Positions 56,824-64,000 of a stretch of 64,000 nt of DNA are shown here, piece after piece. The stretch is taken from positions 24,836,001-24,900,000 of the forward strand of contig CM069870.1 in assembly GCA_036172665.1 (NCBI GenBank), in the 5' to 3' direction. The notes beneath the pieces are model-generated. The model saw only the letters and a program-made list of their open reading frames with translations. It did no database searches and was not told the origin of the DNA. Source of the DNA: Prosopocoilus inquinatus (taxonomy: Eukaryota > Arthropoda > Insecta > Coleoptera > Lucanidae). The stretch's first letter is position 1; every line of letters starts with the position of its first letter. A program made the translations under genes and the position numbers.

Positions 56824-58703
56824 CCGGGTGTCTCAATAAGGGCGACAATCGGCCATTTATTACAAACCCTAACACCTATAGCTTTGAGAGGAAAAAAAAA
56901 TATAGTCAAAGTGATCAAGAAAAATTCAAACAAAATATTTTTAAGTATCTGAGTTGACCTCAAAGGGACGCAGTCAATGGACTCAACAATAAAAATTAAT
57001 TTTACAAAAAAATATCTGAGAATAAGGTGCAATTCTGGTAGCGACATTAGAAAGTTGAATGAATTCTGCACAATTTTGATTTTAGACTTATTATCATATC
57101 ACCATTGATAAGGGTGGAGAAAATAGTTGACTTATTTACTTTAAAAAATGTCATAATTTCTGCAGTCTTTATCAGAAGTTAACGAACTTCGGGTCATTTG
57201 AAAGGGAATTTTAAGCTGATTTAATATTTGTATTTAATGACTTCGGCTACTTGGTTACACGACGCTGTTTTTAAAATTAATAATTTTTCACAGTTTTCCA
57301 ACAAAATTAATCGGAAAGGTGTATTTCTTTTGTAGTAATTACAAATCATCCACTCAGGAACACATTTTGATAAAAACCCGAATTCGATATTTTTTTTTTC
57401 GCTCTCGAGTTATTATCAAATGAGTATTAACTGACGATAAAGCGGATCTAAAAGCTCGAACAAATGCTAGCGAATAATCTATACCTTCATTTTGAGATAA
57501 ATAGAAAGACATTAATCTGTTTAAATGCATGCAATTGTTTTTGAGAGCATAATATTTAAATAAAAGGACAAGACAGCAAACAAATGCAAAAATGAGAAAA
57601 ACACAGACACTAAATAAAAGTAATGAGCGATAAAATATTAAATGACAGAAAAAGCTTTGAACATATACTTATGAAATACATTGCACCTAAAATATTTTTA
57701 AAATAATAGCAATTTTTCATTTCGAATTAGCCATCTACTATCCGTAAGAATAGGTTAATAATAAATTAATTAATTATTTAGGTATTAATAATAAATTCTA
57801 CACAACTCTATGCAGATAATAAAAAAAGTATCGTGCACAGTGAAACTTTGTTGATCACAATGCATGATTATTTTTCATTGCTTTTATTTAGTGCTTAGAG
57901 GTATTCTTGTTTCTCTATTTGTTGTTTTATTCTTCTGTTTAAATATTCTCTCTTCTCAAAAATATTTAAATGCTTTCAAATAATTTCCTAACATGAATAA
58001 AAACTTTATATGCATGATTTAACTTTAAAATTAAAAGTATTACTCGATAGCGTTTGTTTAATAAATTTTCTCATTCGTATCGTCAATTGGTAGACGTATT
58101 TGATAATATTTTGAGAACAAGAAATGATAATAATTTTAGGTTTTCACCAAAATCTTCATCAATTTGTAAGCTTTGTATCTGCTACAAAAGAAACACGTCT
58201 TTCCGTTTAATTTTTTTTGGAAAACTATGAAAAACTATTACTTTTGTAAATAGCGCCCTCTAGCTACTTTATAACAAGTTAGCCGGAGTTGTTGAATAGA
58301 AAATCTAAATCAGTTGAAAATTTCCTTTGAAACGAGCCAAAATTCGATAATTTCAGATAAAAACTACAGAAGTTATGATATTTTTTTAAAGTAAATATTC
58401 AACTGTTTCTTCCACCCTTTTTAATGGTAATAGAATAATAAGTCTAGAATCAAAGTTGTCCAGAATTAATTCAACTTTCTAGTGACGCTATCAAAGGTAC
58501 ACCTTATTCTAAAACTTTCGTTAGAAAAATTAATTTTTATTGTTGAGCCCATGGATTGCGCCCCCTTGCGGTCAAATCAGATACTTAAAAATGTTTTCTT
58601 TGAATTTCTCTTGGTCCCTTTGACTATGATTTTTTTTCTTCCGAAGCTGTAGGTATTACGGTTTGCTATAAATCGCCGGTCGCCACCCTTATTGAGACAC
58701 CCT
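56824..58703. mobile_element. ~1.88-kb foldback element with ~400-bp TIRs
   Basis: CCGGGTGTCTCAATAAGGGC and about 400 following bases are inverted at 58300-58703, ending GCCACCCTTATTGAGACACCC. Shared internal words include ATAGTCAAAGTGATCAAG/CATAGTCAAAGGGACCAAG, TCAACAATAAAAATTAATTTT and GAAAGTTGAAT. A TA precedes the left end. The centre has no transposase, so the element is non-autonomous. Small frames in each arm are mirror images and not genes. Confidence 0.85.
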
Positions 58704-58776
58704 ATATATGATTTGCAGTTTAGAGTCCTCATAAAATTTTTCATATTTTTTTTTGTATACCATAGTTTATGTCTAA

Positions 58777-58904
58777 GGCCCGATATTACCACCTCCTGAT
58801 AAATTTAACCGTTGGTTAATATTCTTACAAACCATTGTGCCGATAATGGTTTGTTAGAATATTAACCGACGGTTAATTTTATCAGGAGGTGGTAAGATCG
58901 GACC
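58777..58904. mobile_element. 128-bp MITE, family GGCCCGATCTTACC (copy 1)
   Basis: It is palindromic: GGCCCGATATTACCACCTCC, TTTAACCGTTGGTTAATATTC and the inverse through GGAGGTGGTAAGATCGGACC. It is flanked by TAA on both sides (58774-58776 and 58905-58907). PIF/Harbinger-type. Confidence 0.85.
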
Positions 58905-58907
58905 TAA

Positions 58908-59216
58908 ATCTGTTTTATCTAAAAACTGGCATCGTAGTACGACACCTTTCTTGAAACATTTTCCTACAAACATTATTTTCTCGAAAATTTTCTTATGCAA
59001 TAGATAAATATTTTTATGTGGTCATTTGAAGAATTAAACGAACTATTAAATAGAGGAAAAAAATCAACAGGTTGTTATTTAAAAAAAAATCAAGTAGGCA
59101 TTGGATCTCAGAAACAAGAGCAGAGAAACAATTGAAACAAATTGGTAATGTAGGTCCTATTGACTCTGAATCACACAGCAAATTTCAAATAATTACGTCA
59201 AACAGTTTTAGGAATA
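58908..59216. other. Unassigned spacer
   Basis: Probably the downstream part of the MULE-type remnant or flanking DNA. Nothing was recognised. Confidence 0.3.
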
Positions 59217-59417
59217 TTAAGCCGGTTCCATACTTTTGCCCTTCCCTGTATATGTGTCCACCAAATAATCAGCAAAATCCTTAACTTTTTTATTGTCAGG
59301 TTGAATTTTAGCAAGGTCTAATGCGAAGCAATCTCCCACATCGGCTGGTTCCAAAAATGGGAGGACAAAAATGTACTGCAGATATTTTCCAGTGTCAATT
59401 CTTGTATTTTTCGCCAC

Positions 59418-59478
59418 CTATAATTGTAGAAAACATGGATTAAATTGTTTCATTTCTTTTTAAAAATTCTCAACTTAC
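59418..59478 (-). other. 61-bp GT-AG intron in the MULE-type remnant
   Basis: Donor ATG|GTAAGT (59478 inward) and acceptor ACAATTATAG|GTGG (to 59418). Size and sites are typical of a short insect intron. Family-like protein sequence lies on both sides. Confidence 0.6.
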
Positions 59479-59802
59479 CATGAATGGTTAAGGTGAAATC
59501 TGCATCCTTTTACTTCAGCAAATGGTAAAACACTAGCGACAGCCTTATGGATGTTGACTTCCAAATTGGCGTAGACAGTTGCAGGATCTAAACGCAAATT
59601 TCATATTTCGCAATCGTTTTTCAGAAAGTTGAAGACTGTCACATAAGAGTAAAGTTGCTTATTCGGTAACAAAAAAAAAGGCGAGGGGGATGTAGTGTTC
59701 GTCTTCCAGGCCATGGACAGTAAAAAGTTGATAAAAAAATTTTGCTGCACATTTAAATGTTGCATCAACGTAGATCGTTGACACCTTACTTAAAAATTTT
59801 AA

Positions 59803-60005
59803 ACAGATAAAATAGCGACATCTTACTATCGCTTTTTGACCTGACATTGCAGTAGGATAGACAAATTGAAGCGGGATTTGCTCCTAATAAGTCCCCCATG
59901 TAAGGCGGCCATGCTTGCTGTCAAAGCATAATGAAAATTTTTTTTAAAAAAATTTTTGTGCAAATCGTTTTCACTGTAATCAAAAACGATAGCACAAAAT
60001 TTTTA
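59803..60005 (-). mobile_element. Ribozyme-repeat insertion with 12-bp duplication, copy 9
   Basis: It starts at the family's fixed end (ACAGATAAAATAGCGACATC) and runs through the body to TTTGTGCAAATCG. An inverted 5' scrap (CACTGTAATCAAAAACGATA) follows. TAAAAATTTTAA flanks it exactly (59791-59802 and 60006-60017). Removing the insert and one flank joins the transposase reading frame on both sides, which proves the boundaries. The hammerhead core itself is absent from this copy. Confidence 0.9.
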
Positions 60006-60383
60006 TAAAAATTTTAAGTTGCTTTCGCACGAAAAAGCCACAAAATTATTATCTACATCATTTTTACCAAGAAATGTTTCTCCCTTATTTGTTTTAATAT
60101 CGATGCTACTCATATATCGCTAGCTGCTTTTCTATTAACCGAATTGCTTAATTTTTGTCTGTTTAAAGATTTGCAGACACACTGGGCCGTGGTTATGTAT
60201 TTCGTTGTGTTCTATCATATTGTCATTTGAACCGTGAGTTTTAAGGAATGACTTACACCCAAGTTTTGCACATTGCCCTCTTTGCAGATTCTCACATAAT
60301 ATCTTGTGGAAATTATATTTAAAATTATTCAAAACGATTACTGGTTTCCCTTTTTCACTCAACATTTCTTCGACAAGTTTCAC

Positions 60384-61020
60384 TGTGAATGTCCAAGTAA
60401 ACTAATTATCATTGTGTTTATTTTCAAGTTATATTAGCGAAAATTTCCTACCCTTAGATTTTGGGCCAATCAAATTCTCAAATTCAACTCTCTTTGTTGG
60501 ACATTGAATTTAGCCGGAAAAGCTTATCTGCAGGGATATTTTGATTACTCATTCTTATGAGAGAATTTATAATAATAAAAATTTCTGGAAGGTTTCAGAA
60601 TGTAAATACTGGAAACTAGCACAAATCTTCGGAGCCAGTTAGCACACGTCTTCGGAGCCAATTTATCTGTAACCTTTTTCTATGGGAAGGCTAGAAATTG
60701 ACCACCGGAGCCAACTAGTATGTGGCCGTCTGATCTGTATAAATCGCACCCAAGATACCTGAGTATACCTGAAGGGTGTAACTGAATGAAGCTTTATTGA
60801 TCAGCTCTGAAAATAAACTTTCCAAAAATTTGACGGCATTTGGCATTCTAAAACAAGAGTAAACATTGAATTTCTCTGCTGACCGCCATCACAAAACAAT
60901 TTCTTTCTTAAGTTCAGCAAACATAAACATAAGAATAATATTACAAATTAAAATAAAATCGTTTTAGGGTATTTATTATTTAATAAAGAGAGTGGAGTGG
61001 TATTAAGGCTGAACTGCACC
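60384..61020. other. Unassigned DNA
   Basis: A tandem-like phrase (CTTCGGAGCCAGTTAGCACA / CTTCGGAGCCAATTTATC) occurs at 60627-60665. No gene was found. Confidence 0.35.
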
Positions 61021-61350
61021 GAGGTGTTTGAATTTCAATGTGGGCGCCCTGAAAATTTCCACATGCAAATATAAATTCACCCTCCTTGAAACTTGGAGGA
61101 ATGTAAGCTCAATTTTCCCCCCTGCTTCCGAAAACACGGCGTCCGATAACCTTGGGGAGGGTGAGAGAGGGTTCGGGCTATACGAATTTCCGCCTCACGC
61201 CGCCGCCGCCGCCGGTTAAAATAACACTGCTCTCCAAAAGAAAGTCTTACATTTCATAATTTATCATCAAGTTTGCCGTTAACAGGACGGAATTTCATTT
61301 CCGCAGCAGCAGCGCCACCAGACAAGCAAGTGGCAGCAAGTAAATACCTA
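61021..61350. other. GC-rich block with (CCG)n
   Basis: It contains ACATGCAAATATAAATTC, which includes the octamer ATGCAAAT, and CGCCGCCGCCGCCGCCGG near 61200, then CAGCAGCAGCGCCACC. It may be a conserved host regulatory or exonic patch. No reading frame is convincing. Confidence 0.25.
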
Positions 61351-62057
61351 CCTGCCTACCTATTTATTCCAAATTGCATGTCTTTAAAATCGTTAAATTG
61401 TTTTACGCTTTTCTCTACGCATAAATTAAGAAATAAAATAAGTATAATTTCTTGTTATATTTTTGCAGAGCAGAAGAAAGTATCGCATGCGATGATCGAG
61501 CGTTATACAACACAATTTTGTCATTTTTTAAATTTTGCACAAGCCTATCCAGATGAATTTTTTTAAATTCAGACACGTCGAAATTTACGCTCATGATGAT
61601 AAGAGAAGAAAAAAAATATGCCCGCTCAAAGTGCTCCAGAAAAAGTGAACTCATTTGAAAGTAAAAGCACAAACAAGGTAAAAGCATGAGCTGTAATTAT
61701 GTTAATAAATTTCTGCCAATTGACAATTTATTGATATTAATTACTTACTGTTTTTAATCTTTAATCATGTAATGAAGGGCCAGGGTAACTCGTTTGTACT
61801 GTTACTATTCACTCTCTTTTTACTGTCTTAGTACTATGTACTTCCTTCTATCTTACTACTACCGTCTTCTTACTGCTATTTTACTATTTTACAACTACCA
61901 CCCGCTGACCGATTCTCTACCTTATTTATACATCTTCATATTCTATATCACAGTCGGTTTATGCCCTAGTGAGCGAGGGTCTGGTACAAAGTTCAAAGTT
62001 CTTAGGTGTCAGCATCAATTAATCCATACCAAGTTTGTTCCCTGCGAAAACGCTTTA
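61351..62057. other. Unassigned DNA
   Basis: 61790-61930 is a low-complexity TACTATT/CTACTACC pyrimidine-rich stretch; its frame is tyrosine- and leucine-rich noise. No gene was found. Confidence 0.35.
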
Positions 62058-62185
62058 GGCCCGATCTTACCACCTCCGGATAAATTTAACCGTCGGTTAA
62101 TATCCTTGGAAACCATTGTGTCGACAATGGTTTCCTAGGGTATTAACTGATGGTTAAATTTAACAGGAGGTGGTAAGATCGGGCC
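62058..62185. mobile_element. 128-bp MITE, family GGCCCGATCTTACC (copy 2)
   Basis: GGCCCGATCTTACCACCTCC and the inverse end are nearly perfect, with TTA at 62055-62057 and 62186-62188. It has the same length as copy 1 at 58777. Confidence 0.85.
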
Positions 62186-62736
62186 TTAATTGCCTCATTT
62201 TTAATTGGCACATGTAAACACACACGCTTACAATCAGGAGAGTTTGCGCTATTTATGCAATGCGGATTGCGAGCGTGTGTAACAGGGTTAATGGATGCCG
62301 ATGCCGCATAATTTTGTAATGCACATAACTGCAATAATTTCAAAATGAATTGAATTTACCTTTTACCAAATAATTTAATTAATTCTTTGTTTTTGTCTTG
62401 AACAGAGGTGCGGGTAGTTTCCCCACTTCGAAAGAATTTTATTAAGAAGCTTCAGATGGAAGTGTCGGGCTTCCGCGATCGTGATCCTGTGTGTTGGTAC
62501 ATTTACGTCCCGCGTGCCAACTATTGTTAAGCGCCCTACACCAGATGGACTATAAAGAAAGCAACTTGAAGAGATTAAGAAACAAGAAACAACAAAAATA
62601 TCTGAAAAATAAAAAACGATCGACTGGCCGACTGGAAAGGAATTTAACCTCAAAATTATTCAAACTTTCATTGTAGATTTAATTAGTTACAAAAAAGAAA
62701 TCAAATAGAAAATAGAAACTGACTTGAAGAGATTAG
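62186..62736. other. Unassigned DNA
   Basis: No gene. It is followed by repeated phrases (CGACTGGCCGACTGGAAAGG, AATTTAACCTCAAAATT, CAACTTGAAGAGATTAAG). Confidence 0.35.
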
Positions 62737-63250
62737 TGGCGTTTTCGACTGATCATTCTAGAGCACTCTGAGAGTATCTCTATCCTCTGTTTTTACATGG
62801 GGTTAAAACAAGATGGAGATACGAATAGTCTGAGAGTGCGCCCGAGTAATCAGTCGAAAACGCCATAAGAAACAAGAAAAAACAAAAAAATTAAAAATAA
62901 TAATGAATTTCAATCATGCCCAATAAATGAAGATCAACCGACTGGAAAGGAATTTAATCTCAAAATTCTTCAAGCTTTCAATATTGATTTAATTAATTAA
63001 GGAAGAAATCAAATGGAAAACAGAAAGCAACTTGAGCAAGAGATTAAGAAACGAGAAACAACAATAATATTAAAAATAATAACGAATTTCAATCATGTCC
63101 AATAAACAATAATAATAATTAACAAAACAGGATCGACTGGCCGACTGAAAAGGAACTTAACCTCAAAATACTTCCAAGCTTCTATCATTGATTAATTAAT
63201 CAGAAAAATTAAATAAATAAGAAAAAGCAACTTGGAAGAGATTTACAAAA
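62540..63250. repeat. Tandem repeat, ~200 bp, three to four units
   Basis: The words CGACTGGCCGACTGgAAAGGAA, TTTAACCTCAAAAT and CTTgAAGAGATTAAGAAAC recur near 62621, 62937 and 63134. After allowing for the 129-bp MITE at 62737, the spacing is about 190-200 bases. Confidence 0.65.
62737..62865. mobile_element. 129-bp palindromic MITE
   Basis: TGGCGTTTTCGACTGAT and ATCAGTCGAAAACGCCA pair. Internal CACTCTGAGAGTATCTCTAT is mirrored by GGAGATACGAATAGTCTGAGAGTG. It is inserted in a tandem repeat field and is related to the relic near 10110-10208. Confidence 0.8.
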
Positions 63251-64000
63251 GAAAGTACAATTTTCAAATTAATAATGAATCTTTAATAAATTCTCGGTTT
63301 TTATAAGAGGGGTTAATTAAAGAAGCGTAATTTCAAGAATCGTGCAGACCGAGTCCAGCATTGCCAACATGGTGCATTTTACTGTTTAAATTTCGTCAAT
63401 GTGTTATTTGAAAAAAATTAAGGGTAGTGACAAAACCGGGTGCTGCCAACGTAATAATGGCAATTTAAGGGGGTAGTAAATTCAAATTTCCAGTCATTAA
63501 AAATCACACAGTGTACGACATTCACATTTCTTTAAACTTTTTCAATGTTATCCTCTTTCGAGTAAGAAAATAAAACGTCGCCTTTTGTTATAAGGTTTGT
63601 AATTAATAGTGAGCGGCGGAATTGAGGAATTCTAAAAATCACTAGGACTTCCACCAATAATTGTCATATAAACGCATCAGAATCAGAAAACCAAAAGCTT
63701 TATTTTTATCGCCTAGTGCTTTTTGATAGTACATCTGGATCTGGTGTAAGATGCACCTAGTTGGCACTACTGTTTATGTCGGAATTGTCCCGAAACCTAT
63801 ATTGTATAACGTTGCCTTTTGTAGAGGAGAGAATTTTCTTTGCTTCCGTTACAGATGAGTTATCGGGCTAATGTAAACGAAGTTTAATTCTCGGATGTAC
63901 TACAAAACCTATCGCCAGATGCAAAGTGACTCACGAAATGTGAACAACAATGCACGCGATGCAGAGCGCTCTACAGACCGTCGCTATAATCTGTTCTCGA
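63251..64000. other. Unassigned DNA at right edge
   Basis: 63893-63945 is the second copy of the dispersed repeat at 44995-45080 (AAACCTATCGCCAGATGCAA, GTGACTCACG). No gene was found. Confidence 0.4.

Larger units (their letters stand above)
59217..60383 (-). pseudogene. FLYWCH/MULE-type transposase-derived gene, disrupted
   Basis: Reading the minus strand: 60383-60200 encodes a FLYWCH-type zinc finger (GKPVIVLNNFKYNFHKI, C-x-C pairs, EHNEIHNH). Next comes NFVAFSCESNL, then a ribozyme-repeat insertion (59803-60005), then VDATFKCAAKFFYQLFTVHG (59790-59700), the start of a MULE catalytic fold. Near 59590 a TAG and a shift break the frame. 59585-59480 gives DPATVYANLEVNIHKAV and GCRFHLNHSW, the second catalytic region with N where D is expected. 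After a 61-base intron, FLEPADVGDCFALDLAKIQP and DYLVDTYTGKG continue to a stop at 59217. This architecture is common in insect genomes as transposase-like, partly domesticated genes. This copy is dead. Confidence 0.75.

Noticed and set aside
56814..58792. Small minus-strand frames in the 56.8-58.8 kb region
   Set aside because: They fall in the two arms of one foldback element and are mirror-related noncoding sequence.
1..64000. CRISPR arrays, bacterial operons, rRNA operon
   Set aside because: No regularly spaced identical repeats with unique spacers and no prokaryotic gene organisation. Only a weak 5S-like fragment is present.

Overview
The window is AT-rich eukaryotic DNA, most likely from an insect or other arthropod. 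It contains a Ty3/Gypsy retrotransposon, a mariner, a FLYWCH/MULE-type transposase remnant with a short GT-AG intron, hAT and Harbinger-like elements, foldback elements and satellite arrays. I cannot name the species. No complete host gene was found. A few short CpG-rich blocks, and one possible terminal exon near 36.8-37.0 kb on the minus strand, are the only candidates for host genes.

Layout. 1-560 is the end of a satellite array of about 178-bp units. 0.9-5 kb holds a 275-bp hairpin element, ribozyme-repeat copies, a tRNA-derived SINE and a MITE. 7.9-16.8 kb has several copies of an ~880-bp TIR element, a textbook 1.44-kb non-autonomous hAT element with an exact 8-bp target duplication, and a 116-bp palindrome. 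17-24 kb is mostly unassigned AT-rich DNA with scattered hairpins. 24.3-28.5 kb is a cluster of a dispersed repeat carrying a hammerhead-ribozyme fold. 31-36.6 kb has Harbinger-like MITEs, a long hairpin with a second hammerhead-like core, and a 1.2-kb solo LTR inserted into a tandem duplication. 38.27-44.84 kb is a complete Gypsy element with identical LTRs. 45-51 kb holds several TIR elements. 51.7-54.2 kb is a degenerate satellite field ending at a 1.26-kb dead mariner. 56.8-58.7 kb is a 1.9-kb foldback element. 59.2-60.4 kb is a MULE-type transposase broken by a ribozyme-repeat insertion. The rest is MITEs and AT-rich sequence.

Main discoveries. (1) The Gypsy pol ORF continues past integrase into a macro domain resembling the ADP-ribosyl-glutamate hydrolase TARG1/OARD1, with both catalytic residues conserved, and then a CCCH zinc finger. 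Its Gag begins with a SAP-like motif. This suggests an element that handles host ADP-ribosylation. (2) A ~312-bp repeat present in about ten pieces encodes a type I hammerhead ribozyme; the copy at 28369-28433 is structurally perfect. Insertions have one fixed end, 10-12-bp target duplications and inverted 5' segments, and at least one locus is a tandem unit. These are hallmarks of a retrozyme or Penelope-type retroelement. (3) Nested insertions allow relative dating of several events.
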